NCBI GenBank assembly: GCA_964030785.1
Contig: OZ034970.1
Location: 34,302,943 to 34,366,942 of the forward strand
Length of the DNA: 64,000 bases
Source: Siderastrea siderea
Lineage: Eukaryota; Cnidaria; Anthozoa; Scleractinia; Rhizangiidae
Direction of reading: 5' to 3'
Shown here piece after piece: positions 1 through 10,762 of the stretch. Each line of letters opens with the position of its first letter. Position 1 is the first letter of the stretch. Made by a program: the position numbers and the translations under genes. The notes under the pieces are model-generated. The model worked only from the letters and a program-made list of their open reading frames with translations. It was not told the DNA's origin and did no database searches.

Positions 1-908
1 CTAACAAACCCATTTGTTTTGTGGTTTCAAGGTCTTGCACGTGATTGGTCAAAACACAATGGACATTCTGAGAAATATTTTCAGTGTTCATGGTTTCTAA
101 GTTTGAGTGTAGAACTAAAAAGACTGACTTGAAATTATTATTACAACTATCATCACAGGATCTTTTTAAACTTTAGTGTGAAACCAATGGTGTGTAACAT
201 GGACTGATTTACAACCTGCTCAATGGGCATTTCATCTGAGAACATTAATATTGTGCTAAAGTAAAGAGCCATTTAGGTCTTGATAAGAAACTATAAAGGA
301 ATCCAACCCTTTTCAGCAACAAATCCAGTTTTGCCTTCTTCTTCTTCTGATAGTTCACTAGTTGAATGTGGAAATCAGACAAATTTGTATTTGACTATTC
401 CAGTAAGTTCCGATCAAGAATTTACTCATTTGCACGAACGCTTTCAGCTAAATTGTCACTTTACATTCAAGCTTATTAAAGTCTTACATAGAATTTTGCT
501 TTGAAAGGACATTTCAAGACAACATTGCTTCATTTTAATACATGACAATTGAGAAATCTAACCATTCGCTCGGGCGATTGAAGTGAGAAATATCTGCGAG
601 CTTCGAATTCTACGCCAGAATATGAACATTTTCCCACTCTTACCTCTTTTCAGACAGCCTGGGTCATTGCTTCTTCTTCAACCACTCGAAATTGTTCCAT
701 AACCGAAGCGTTTCAGAGAAAAAACGTAGAATTAAGCAGTAAAATGCAGTTCTACTCTAAACAGACTCGATCTATTCAAAACCACGCGCCCAAACTCAAA
801 CTTCGCACTTTTCCATTCTTTCAAAGACACACGTGACGGCGAACTACAAATGCGCATGCGTTTGTGATCTCACGGCCTCCCTGGGAACTAGCATGCTCAA
901 AATCAAAC
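1..908. other. noncoding, no gene recognised
   Basis: AT-rich sequence with many stops in all frames and no recognisable protein similarity. The last ~300 bases are slightly richer in CpG and lead into a well-placed ATG at 909, so they could hold a promoter, but no specific element is visible. Confidence 0.4.
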
Positions 909-1172
909 ATGGCGGACGAACTAGTGCTGTTCAACGTTCAGCACGAAGAACAAGGGGTCGTTACACAAAAGATATGCAACATTGTTATATTTACAAGAGC
1001 TAAGCGACAAGGACAAACTTGTATTTGTTATTCCACGCGAAAAATTATCCATTTACAAGTCTTTTATGGGGGGAAACAGATAGGAAAGCAACGAACACTA
1101 CAGCGGACATTGAAACACGTGTTGTACGTCACTACTGAAGAAAATTCACTTAGCAGAAGAAAGTCCTTTTAG
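909..1172 (+). CDS. putative small ORF or first exon
   Basis: The ATG at 909 sits in a good animal initiation context (acATGGCGG) and opens an 87-codon frame beginning MADELVLFNV and ending at a stop at 1170-1172. The composition is mixed hydrophilic and basic, with no signal peptide, membrane segment or family motif that I recognise. Nothing coding is clearly joined to it downstream. It may be the first exon of a gene whose remainder is absent, or a chance frame. The strong start context is the only positive evidence. Confidence 0.2.
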   Translation: MADELVLFNVQHEEQGVVTQKICNIVIFTRAKRQGQTCICYSTRKIIHLQVFYGGKQIGKQRTLQRTLKHVLYVTTEENSLSRRKSF

Positions 1173-1698
1173 CATGAAGGACTGAACAAAGAGAGTTTTA
1201 AAAAGGAGAACAGTGATAACAGGTCCAAGTATCTCACAGTGGAACTCATTTGTAAAGAGGACAAAAGTTCAGTCTTAAATGACACTCAACTGAATACGTT
1301 GAACAAAGATTAAGGTGAGCTCAGCAGAACAACAGTACACTTTGCCAATGATAAGTTTACTTTTGATGACTTTTTAAGCTGACTAAGCTTCAATGGATGA
1401 GATTGTATTAATGGTAAAAGATAATAAATTTTTCTGTCACAAAAGTGATTGTTCCTTAATTTGAAAACCTTTTTTAAGTTCTCAATATTCCACTCCCTTT
1501 CAAACAGCAAATGCTGGCCTGTGGCATGTAAAGCGTACAGCCACCCAAGTGCAGGCTGCTGTGAACAAGCTGGGGAACACTTCATTTGTTTGATGTTTAA
1601 GTCAAGCTTCAGTTCACCAACAATTTTTGTTAGCTGGGAAACCCTTCTGTTATGTAATCTTTGCTTGTTACAGAATGATTTCTTATGATCAAACTGAA

Positions 1699-1853
1699 AT
1701 AGGCCTGTGAACAGGCTCTCTGGTCGGGGAAAGAGCGAAGAAAACAAAGGGCAAGAACAAACAGAGAGACAGGGAGGGGACTATGCTCCACTTGCTCCGC
1801 TTGCTGATTTATTTTTGCACTTTTCCCCACTGCAGAGCCTGTTCACAGGCTAA
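1699..1853. mobile_element. small foldback (MITE-like) element
   Basis: Near-perfect ~20-bp inverted repeats bound a ~155-bp segment: GCCTGTGAACAGGCTCT on the left and AGAGCCTGTTCACAGGC on the right. Each arm is itself palindromic (AGCCTGTgaACAGGCT). No coding capacity. Consistent with a non-autonomous foldback element; the superfamily is not determinable. Confidence 0.6.
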
Positions 1854-1960
1854 GCTGAAATTCACACAACAAGGGGCATACTTGCCACTGCATGATATTG
1901 TTTTAAAACCAGACAAACAGCTATACACATAAAGCTCTCAGTAGCTTTGTATTATAATTT

Positions 1961-1987
1961 GGTAAATTGTGATCATCACAATTTACC
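1961..1987. repeat. 13-bp-arm perfect palindrome
   Basis: GGTAAATTGTGAT and its reverse complement are separated by one base. The surrounding ~85 bp is bracketed by a 16-bp direct repeat, GTAGCTTTGTATTATA, near 1941 and 2027, so this may be the footprint of a small insertion. Confidence 0.55.
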
Positions 1988-2599
1988 GAATTATGACATG
2001 ACTCCTGGGTTCAAACCATTTATAGTAGCTTTGTATTATACACAGTGAAGCACTAGCTGTGCTATCCAACACACATTTTTGACTTCATTTACCAGAATTA
2101 CAGAATTGTTGTGACTAGGTTTGTCAATTATTATGAATCCTTATATTTAGCAAAAAGGAAAATAATGTAGCATGTCAATCCCAGGCTATGAAGCTTCGTT
2201 TCCACTTAGGAGAAGGAGAGCATTCAAACAGAAAACAAGAAAGGAACAAAATCTCTTCTGGATAAATGAACTTTAAATGAAGCATGTTTACTGGACATGC
2301 AAGTGAGGGCAGCACTTTCATCTCACACATGACTGGAACAAAAAAATTGTAGTTACACAACTGGGAATGCCAAAATCAAATTTGAGCAAATTGGTGAGTG
2401 ATCATGACCACAAAAGTTAGTAATAAGAACTTTAAAGATCTTAAAGCTCCATAGAGTTTCCACAGACTGATGTACTCTTTGGGAAATTTATCATGGGACA
2501 TTCACCTTTGGTGGAGAGAGGGTTCAGAATGCAGAATATATTATTTACATATTTGAATATATTATTTAACAGATGATAATTTTGCATGTTGTAAGTATT
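1988..2599. other. noncoding, no gene recognised
   Basis: AT-rich sequence without supported ORFs. It may contain the inner, diverged continuation of the transposon end annotated from ~2600, but I could not follow the similarity further. Confidence 0.35.
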
Positions 2600-3347
2600 T
2601 CGGCAAGTATTTAGGCCATGGGGCCTCTCTACATTATGTAGGGTTAAGCACTCATTCCAGAGACAATTGGCTTTCAGTTATTGTTTCACAGTCACTTGAC
2701 AGTTACAAGACTTCAATGATGACTTTTAAGGATTCTCTGGTCTGCAAAAACCCTGCCAAGAAGTCTTGACTTTTGAATGTAACTCTTAAATGGACTGCCA
2801 ACTATCTGCTCAAGTTGGAACAGTAGATCTATATGAATTGATTATATAACTGGATGAGTCCAATTGAACTTCTTAAATTATTGCCAGAGACTCAGTGTTA
2901 AAACTAAAAATCATTTATATTAATTCACTGTTTATCCAGTGTTCTAATCCTGGCTACACTGCAGTAATTCCGAAAACTGTTAGCTGACCATATCTGACCT
3001 GACCTGACTTGTAACAGAAATGGCTCAGGTCATCTACCCAAGAAAACTGTTCAGGCTGGCCTTGACATTTGCCAGTCATTATTGCCTTTATTCTACCAGA
3101 CCAACCTAGCCAGCCCATGACTGGCCTGGGCCGCCCTGGGCCGGCCCTGGCCAGTGAATAGCCAGAGAAAATTGAAGTTGGCCAGCCTTAGCCGGCCCGG
3201 GCCGGCCAAGGCCATGCTGGGCCAGGCCAGTTTTCTGGCCTGGGCTGGCCCAGGCCAGCTATGGCAGGGCCAGGCCGGCCTGGGCCAGGTAAGGCCGGCC
3301 CAGGCCAGCCTGGGCTGGCCCGAGCAGGACATTTTTTTGCACGGGCG
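2600..3347. mobile_element. detached end of the GGCC-terminus CACTA-like transposon
   Basis: Read on the plus strand, this segment matches the reverse complement of 22409 to about 23150, the transposase-side end of the large element. Shared blocks include GTTGGCTTTCAG-type sequence, 'CACTTGACAGTT', 'AACTTCTTAAAT', 'GTTCTAATCCTGG'-like text and 'CTGTTAGCTGA'. It then shows the same GGCC-rich array (3098-3330) and the same terminal motif, GCAGGACATTTTTTTGCACGGG, with small differences. Only one end is present and no transposase exon is recognisable, so it is a truncated or solo end. ORFs called inside the GGCC array are composition artefacts. Confidence 0.75.
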
Positions 3348-4812
3348 AGTTCTGTGACACATCCAGGCTTACAAAATGAAATGAAATTTCAGCCAAATCT
3401 TTCATTGAGAATTTTTCTATGCCCTGTATGTCACTTGAAAGTAACGGCAAACTTTCTTCCAGGAAGTGATGCGGGAACTTCTGTAACACATACAGGCTTA
3501 CAAAACGAAATGAAGTTTCAGCCAAGTCTTTTACTCAGAATTTTTCTATGCCACTGTGTGTCACTTGAAAGTAACGGCAAACTTTCTTCCAGGAAATGAT
3601 GCGGGAACTTCTGTGACACCTCCAGGGCTTACAAAATGAAATGAAATTTCAGCCAAATCTTTCATTGAGAATTTTTCTATGCCCTGTATGTCACTTGAAA
3701 GTAACGGCAAACTTTCTTCCAGGAAGTGATGCGGGCACTTCTGTAACACATCCAGGCTTACAAAATGAATTGAAGTTTCAGCCAAGTCTTTTATTCAGAA
3801 TTTTTCTATGCCACTGTGTGTCAATTGAAAGTAACGGCAAACTTTCTTCCAGGAAGTGATGCGGGAACTTGTGTGACACATCCAGGCTTACAAAATGAAA
3901 TGAAATTTCAGCCAAATCTTTCATTGAGTATTTTTCTATGCCACTGTGTGTCACTTGAAAGTAACGGCAAACTTTCTTCCAGGAAGTGATGCGGTAACTT
4001 CTGTGACACATCCAGGCTTACAAAATGAAATGAAATTTCAGCCAAATCTTTCATTGAGAATTTTTCTATGCCCTGTATGTCACTTGAAAGTAACGGCAAA
4101 CTTCCTTCCAGGAAGTGATGCGGGAACTTCTGTGACACATCCAGGCTTACAAAATGAAATAAAATTTCTGCCAAATCTTTCATTGAGAATTTTTCTATGC
4201 CACTGTATGTCACTTGAAAGTAACGGCAGACTTTCTTCCAGGAAGTGATGCAGGAACTTCTGTGACACATCCAGGCTTACAAAATGAAATGGAATTTCAG
4301 CCAATTCTTTTATTGAGAATTTTTCTATGCCACTGTATGTCACTTGAAAGTAACGGCAAACTTTCTTCCAGGAAGTGATGCGGGAACTTCTGACACACCC
4401 AGGCTTACAAAATGAAATGAAATTTCAGCCAAATCTTTCATTGAGAATTTTTCTATGCCACTGTATGTCACTTGAAAGTAACGGCAGACTTTCTTCCTGG
4501 AAGTGATGCGGGAACTTCTTTGACACATCCAGAAGAAGTTCTGTGTCACATCAAGGCTTACAAAAAATGAAATTTCAGCCAAATCTTTTATTCAGAATTT
4601 TTCTACGCCACTGTATGTCACTTGAAAGTAACGACAAACTTTGTTGCAGGAAATGATGCGGGAACTTCTGTGACACATCCAGGCTTACAAAATGAAATGA
4701 AATTTCAGCAAAATCTTTTATTGAGAATTTTTCTATGCCACTGTACGTCACTTGAAAGTAATGGGAAACTTTCTTCCAGGAAGTGTTGTGGGTATTTCTG
4801 TGACACACTGTA
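3348..4812. repeat. tandem array, ~130-bp unit, about 11 copies
   Basis: The landmark 'CATCCAGGCTTACAAAATGA' recurs at about 3360, 3490, 3620, 3750, 3880, 4010, 4139, 4269, 4397, 4551 and 4678, a period of 128-130 bp. Units differ by point changes; one near 4510-4550 has an extra ~25 bp. The first unit begins directly at the terminus of the transposon end, within 'acTTCTGTGACACATCC', which suggests the transposon inserted into the satellite. ORFs on both strands here only reflect the repeat period. Confidence 0.9.
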
Positions 4813-5394
4813 ACCCACTTGAAGTCTATTAAATGTAATGGGAAGCTCTCACCTCTGAAGCCATCTTGAACAAAACAGGAAACAATCCTGAAATATAGAA
4901 AAAAAAAGGGAATGAGCTGTTTTCTACAAAGAATCCATTTATTTCTGTGTGAGTCACAGCATAAAAAATAAAAGGTTAAGCGTCGGTTCTCGAGTCTTGC
5001 TCACAAAGATTTCTCCGAAATGTTTATAATTCTGACTTTTGTGTCCATTTTGGGGGCATTTTACGATTCACTAAATAAGTGTGACTACTTATCTTAGATC
5101 ACTTATTTCGTTTTTTTTAAAGCTAATTTAGCCTCTTAGTTTGGGTGCGCACTCGAATTTGGACTCGAGTCATAGGTAGTCTTAACACTAGAGCCCAAAT
5201 AAGGTAAGAAATATTTTTTAAGTACTTCAAGTAAAATAAAGCTTCACACAAAATCGTTGCTTGTTTACTTCAAGTTAAGTTTAGCTTAATTTCCCACGTG
5301 ATTAATAAATATTGATTGACAAACCTCGCCTTCTAAAAGCTCAAGAAACCTCAAGTTCGCTTAGTCGGTTGTAAGGATGGTTTTCAAATCATTT
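4813..5394. other. noncoding, no gene recognised
   Basis: AT-rich, no supported coding sequence, RNA gene or inverted repeat seen. Confidence 0.4.
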
Positions 5395-6890
5395 GAAATT
5401 TTTTTTGAATCGTCTCAACTTTCCGACTTTAATGAGATGCAAAGTGAAGTTACTCAAGATTTTACAGGGGTCTTCACACGCGTATTGTTGGTTAAGTACA
5501 ACTTAGCAGCTCTTACGTCTTAACGGCCGAGTGTTGAGATAGCCGACGGTCTAGTTGAATATTATCGTAAAATCTAAATTGATTTTTACAATCACAGAAG
5601 CAATATTTTGAATAAAAACGAGCAAATAAAAGGTCCACGCTTATGAGTCGTAAATTAATTCGCATAACCGTCGTCTTGACAAGACGGCATCACTACAAAG
5701 AAGCTTTGTTCTGATTTCGAGCCTCGGACAGGTCCAGGCAAAAATTTGTTTCTTCCAATCTTAAACTGTTTCGTTTATTTTCGTATTCTTTCTACCACTA
5801 AGCTTCGCGAGCCTCTACGAGACATGTATCTCTAGTTGTATGTAACTTCCAGCTAACGCCAAACGTAACTTAACTTGAATTCCAAAATTTTGTCTCATAC
5901 ACGTGAGCACGCTAAAAATACTCTTGTTTTGCGTGCATTGGTAAATTGCTGCCACTACTTTCCTTTACATCAATAAGTATTGTTTTATCTTGAAGCAATC
6001 GGTGGAATTAAACCCCATTGTCATTTAGAAAACGTTTGCGTTTGAGGAGAAAGCAAAAGTTATAGGAGCTTACACTTATTACACAGTGTCACCACGTGAA
6101 ACTTTTCTTGGATCGTTTCAACTTTCCGACTTTAATGAGATGCAAAGTGGAGTTAAGATTTTTGGTTAAGTAAAACTTAGCAGCTCTTACGTCTTAACAG
6201 CCAAGTGTTGAGGTAGCCAACGGTCGAGTTGAATATTATCGTAAAATATAAATTCATTTTTACAATCACAAAAACACACTTCGAATAAAAACGAGGGAAA
6301 AAAGACTCACGCTTATGAGCCGTAATTCGCGTAACCGTCGTCTTGACAAGACGGCATCACTACAAAGAAGCTTTGTTCTAATTTCGAGCCTCGGACAGGC
6401 CCAAGCAATTTTTTTTTCTTCCAAACTTCATTTTCTTCGTTTATTTTCGTGTTCTTTCTACTCGGAAGCTTCGCGAGCCTCTACGAGACACGTATTTCTA
6501 GTTGCAAGTAACTTCTTGCTAACGTGAAACGTAAGTTAACTTGAATTCAAACATTTCATCGCATACACATGAGCACGCTAAAATACTCGTTTGTTTTGCG
6601 CGCACTGGTAAATTACACGCGACTACGTTCCTTTACATCAATAAGTATTGTTTTATCTTGAAGCAATCGGTTCAATCAATATTCCAAGAAAAAATGGAAA
6701 AGCTATTAAAGGAATGGAATGAAAGCCCATTGTCTTTTAGAAAACGTTTGCGTTTGAGAAGAAAGAAGAATTACACTTACACAGTGTCGACCAGTGTCAC
6801 TACGTGTGATGAAGAGATCTCGATCACAGGAACATCGGGAACGCCGTCTTCGAATTCGTCGCTGAAAACGAGCAGACACATGTTTCAGTG
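5395..6890. repeat. direct duplication of a ~0.7-kb segment
   Basis: Two diverged copies lie head to tail. Copy one is about 5395-6110, copy two about 6112-6890. Both share in order 'CAACTTTCCGACTTTAATGA', 'CTTAGCAGCTCTTACGTCTT', 'GAATATTATCGTAAAAT', 'CGTCTTGACAAGACGGCATC', 'GAAGCTTCGCGAGCCTCTAC', 'TCTTGAAGCAATCGGT' and 'AGAAAACGTTTGCGTTTGAG'. The second copy holds an extra ~45 bp with an ATG (see 6694-6891). The embedded palindrome GTCTTGACAAGAC is preserved in both. Confidence 0.85.
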
Positions 6891-6891
6891 A
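6694..6891 (+). CDS. hypothetical short ORF in the second duplicate
   Basis: A 65-codon frame starts at ATG 6694 (MEKLLKEWNESP). It has a basic centre (RKRLRLRRKK) and a Ser/Thr-rich tail. The upstream text 'ATATTCCAAG' could be a splice acceptor, giving a coding exon rather than a complete gene. The corresponding part of the first duplicate lacks the start and is broken. No family recognised. Confidence 0.2.
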   Translation: MEKLLKEWNESPLSFRKRLRLRRKKNYTYTVSTSVTTCDEEISITGTSGTPSSNSSLKTSRHMFQ

Positions 6892-7464
6892 TACTTGTGT
6901 TTTCAGAAATAACCATTAACGTGCTCCCAAGGCAAACTTTTATACGCACCTTCCTATTTCTGTTAGTCACATGTATGCAGAAACCGCCCGGTCCAGGAAC
7001 GTAAAGGTTATGAAGATCACATGTCGCCCCTTGGTCGCTTTACCTGTCATCTTCCTGTCATCAGCGATGTTATCTTGTTTCATGCTATAAATGCGAACCA
7101 ATCAGATTTTTACCGGAAATCACAGCGCCTTGTTGGGAAGCAAAGGCGGGAAGGCGAGCGGGAAATAGCATGTCGAAGTCGTTTAATTTCGAAACATCTC
7201 TAATCTGTAACTCTCTCTATAAACGTTGATCTGCAGATCTTTCAATATCCGTTAGGAATTTCATTATCCTGCAAGCAACATTCTCTAAGGACCTCTAAGA
7301 AATAACTGGTCAAAGCCCAGGGGGGTGAAAGCCAAACTGTAACAGCAAACAAAGCAAAGGAGCTTGACACTCCAGGCTATTACCGCCCTACCAGAACGGC
7401 ACTACAAGACTCTTTTGTTTTACAACCAGCCAGACAAAAAAACAAACAAAACGCCTGATCGCTA

Positions 7465-7677
7465 GAGTACGAGCTGTCTCTCTTTCCACTCAGGGATAGT
7501 CGAGGGAAACGAACAAGCGAGCGGGCGCAAAAATTGTCCGCGTTGTTGAAACGGGACGCGCGTGTCAAGGCGCTAGTGTGGTGAGTTCGACACGCGCGTC
7601 ATGTTTCAACGCTCGCGCTCGCTCGCTTGTTCGTTTTCCCCGACTACGGTAGCGGAAAGAGAGACTGCTCGTAGTCT
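7465..7677. mobile_element. long imperfect foldback element
   Basis: Two ~90-100-bp arms around a ~20-bp spacer are inverted copies of each other. The left arm contains CTGTCTCTCTTTCC, AAACGAACAAGCGAGCG and GACGCGCGTGTC. The right arm contains GACACGCGCGTC, CGCTCGCTTGTTCGTTTTCC and GGAAAGAGAGAC. The centre is unusually CpG-rich (ACGCGCGT). No ORF. Best read as a MITE or foldback transposon; a cruciform-forming locus is also possible. Confidence 0.75.
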
Positions 7678-9465
7678 ACCTGATGGCAGGTTAGACGTGA
7701 CGGTGAAGACGGTCGGCGGTGACTGGATAACACACAATATTCGCTGCACCACCGGAAATTAACGACCGGCTTTTTTGAATTTTACAGAGAAACACAGAGA
7801 GAGCTATTAGCCGTGGCCACACTATTTACGTTGGGCAAATTCACCAAAAAAGTTCCCGAGGTAATTTCTTCTCGGTTTCTTTTTACCTAGGAAAAAGGAA
7901 AGGTCACACTACGGAAATTTAGCCGAGATAAATAAATAGCCGTTGTAATAAACTGGGTTCGGCGCATCTTAAGGATACAAGCTGTTTGTGTTAAAAAAAA
8001 AAAAAACACAATCCTTAACGGCACCTGAAACTTAATTGAAATTTCAAATCCGGAATTAAGAAGATACAATCTTGCTCTGAATTGGGACATCGCGTCTATT
8101 GGTTAGCTACGTTGGTAATTGAATTTTCCCTAGCTATCGCCTTGGGGTAGCTGTCAAGTGAAACTCTATTGTTCTCGATACATATCTCCAAGCTCCAGAC
8201 GATAAAATTTCCGCGAGGTAAATTATCGAAGAAATAATCGGTTACACTTTAAAAATTCGGTTTCAACAAGTTTCCCTTAGAAAAAATTCTGTAGTGTGAC
8301 CACAGCTATTGTTGTGATCATGCCTTGAAGGGCTCTTTCCTTCCTTACCAGGGCGGGAAAAGGTTTGTCTATTTCCTTAAAATTGGTTCGATCTTGGGGT
8401 GGAATATTTTCTCTCCTTTGTGACTGGCAAAATACGGCTGGCTGGTTGGATATTTGAATGTGCAACATGCACAAGTTGGGATTTCACGTCCAGTATGTGC
8501 TTTAATTTATGTACCACCATTTCGACTCTGATTTCGACTACAACATTTGGCGCCAGGAGTTCCTGTTGGCGCGTGAAAGTTTTCATTCATAATTACTTTT
8601 AGTAGAAATCAAACAAAGGTGTATTGCTTTGTCGTTATAGATTTTGCGATATCAGCGTTTATAAACGTTCTGTCTTAGTATTCTGTCTGTTACTCATTTG
8701 ACAGTCGCTCGAATTTATCTGCTCTCGGAAAAGCTACGTGTTTTTGTTCATGAGAAACCCTCAGGCCTTAGAAACAGAAAGTTCGGTCATCTGAAATGAC
8801 CGAACTTTGATCCCTACCCGCTATAAGACAATAGGAGCCGTTGACAGGGCACACAGTCGGTTTCTCCTCTGGCCTCTAGTAAGCGAATGTTAATCGTCAG
8901 TCACAAGTCAACACTTGACGAGGCACACAGTTGGACTCTCGTGTGTTCTCTGGTAAAACGACTGTGTAACCATCAGTCACACGTCAACTTTTCACGGTGC
9001 TTGCAAAATATCGAAACATGCGAGCGCAAGAACCGCTTCGCTTCGTTCTTTTTACTTGCGGTTCAGCTTTTCGATAGTTCGCCTCCGCTTCTTCAGACAT
9101 GCCGTACTGAGCCGAATAATTAATAGTCAGGCGAGGCAAGCAAACGTGACAGACAATACAACACGCAGTCAGTCCACTTTTTTCGGGAGGGGGAGGTTAG
9201 GTGGGAGGGTGTTATAATTTGAAATTGTTGTACATGCAAGCATTAGACTACCTGGACTTGATGTTTCCGGTCATTTACTGCAATATTCTAGTAATGAATG
9301 GGTGAATTGAAAAATATATATATTCTCATACCTGTTATAATTATGCTTCATTCAGTTTTGTTTATCATTAGAAATTAGCAAGGGTAGGGTGAGTTGACAT
9401 TTTTTATTGTCAGGAAGTAAGCTATGTTCTTCACTTCCGTTTACAATTCCGCTCAGTGAGTCTAT
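7678..9465. other. noncoding; one perfect hairpin
   Basis: No supported gene. AAAGTTCGGTCAT at 8778-8790 is followed after five bases by its exact reverse complement at 8796-8808, a 13-bp hairpin. A similar phrase, 'AGTCACA-GTCAAC', occurs twice in the next 150 bp. The remainder is AT-rich with short chance ORFs. Confidence 0.4.
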
Positions 9466-10762
9466 AGTACTGTTTGTGTCACATTGAACTGTATGAGGCG
9501 CAACACCCGCCAGTTCAGAAGGATAAAAATATTAAGTGCGATCTTACATTTTGTGATCAGTACTATTTATGTTACATCGAACTGTATAAGGCGCAACACC
9601 CGCCAGTTCAGATGGATAAAAATATTAAGTGCGATATTAATTCTGTGATTAGTACTGTTTATGTTACATCAAACTGTACGAGGCACAACACCCGCCAGTT
9701 CAGATGGGTAAAAATATTATGTGCGGTCTTAAATTTTGTGATCAGTACTGTTTATGTTACATCGAACTGTATAAGGTGCAACACCCGCCAGTTCAGATGG
9801 ATAAAAATATTAAGTGCGATGTTAATTCTGTGATTAGTACTGTTTATGTTACATCGAACTGTATGAGGCACAACACCCGCCAGTTCAGATGGATAAAAAT
9901 ATTATGTGCGATCTTAAATTTTGTGATCAGTACTGTTCATGTTACACCAAACTGTATGAGGCGCAACACCCGCCAGTTCAGATGGATAAAAATATTAAGT
10001 GCGATATTAATTCTGTGATTAGTACTGTTTATGTTACATCGAACTGTATGAGGCGCAACACCCGCTAGTTCAGATGGATAAAAATATTATGTGCGATCTT
10101 AAATTTTGTGATCAGAACTGTTCATGTTACACCAAACTGTATGAGGCGCAACACCCGCCAGTTCAGATGGATAAAAATATTAAGTGCGATATTAATTCTG
10201 TGATTAGTACTGTTTATGTTACATCGAACTGTATGAGGCGCAACACCCGCCAGTTCAGATGGATAAAAATATTATGTGCGATCTTAAATTTTGTGATCAG
10301 TACTGTTCATGTTACACCAAACTGTATGAGGCGCAACACCCGCCAGTTCAGATGGACAAAAATATTAAGCGCGATCTTAATTCTGTGATTAGTACTGTTT
10401 ATGTTACATCGAACTGTATGAGGCGCAACACCCGCCAGTTCAGATGGATAAAAATATTAAGTACGATCTTACGTTTTGTGATCAGTACTGTTTATGTTAC
10501 ATCGAACTGTGTGAGGTACAACACCCGCCAGTTCAGATGGACAAAAATATTAAGTGCAATCTTAATTCTGTGATTAGTACTGTTTATGTTACATCGAACT
10601 GTATGAGGCGCAACACCCTCCAGTTCAGATGGATAAGTGCGATCTTAAATTTTGTGATCAGTATTGTTTATGTTACATCGAACTGTATGAGGCGCAACAC
10701 CCACCAGTCCAGATAAACAAAAATATTAAGTGCGATCTTAAATACTGTGATTGGCATTGTTT
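9466..10762. repeat. higher-order tandem array (2 x ~92.5 bp = 185 bp)
   Basis: About 14 monomers share 'GTTACATCGAACTGTATGAG', 'CAACACCCGCCAGTTCAGAT' and 'GATAAAAATATTA'. Two monomer types alternate. One carries 'CTTAAATTTTGTGATCAG'; the other carries 'ATTAATTCTGTGATTAG'. Near-identical reading frames therefore recur at 9704, 10074, 10259 and 10444, exact multiples of 185. These ORFs are a by-product of the period, not genes. Confidence 0.93.

Noticed and set aside
1310..1747. 145-codon minus-strand ORF
   Set aside because: Runs into the foldback element at 1699, has no recognised motif and poor start context.
3093..4808. Overlapping ORFs on both strands in the GGCC array and the 130-bp repeat
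   Set aside because: Low-complexity Gly/Pro/Ala/Trp-rich or period-driven translations of repeats.
9474..10716. Family of ~104-codon ORFs repeated every 185 bp
   Set aside because: They follow exactly from the tandem period being non-stop in one frame; no start context, no domain, many near-identical copies.
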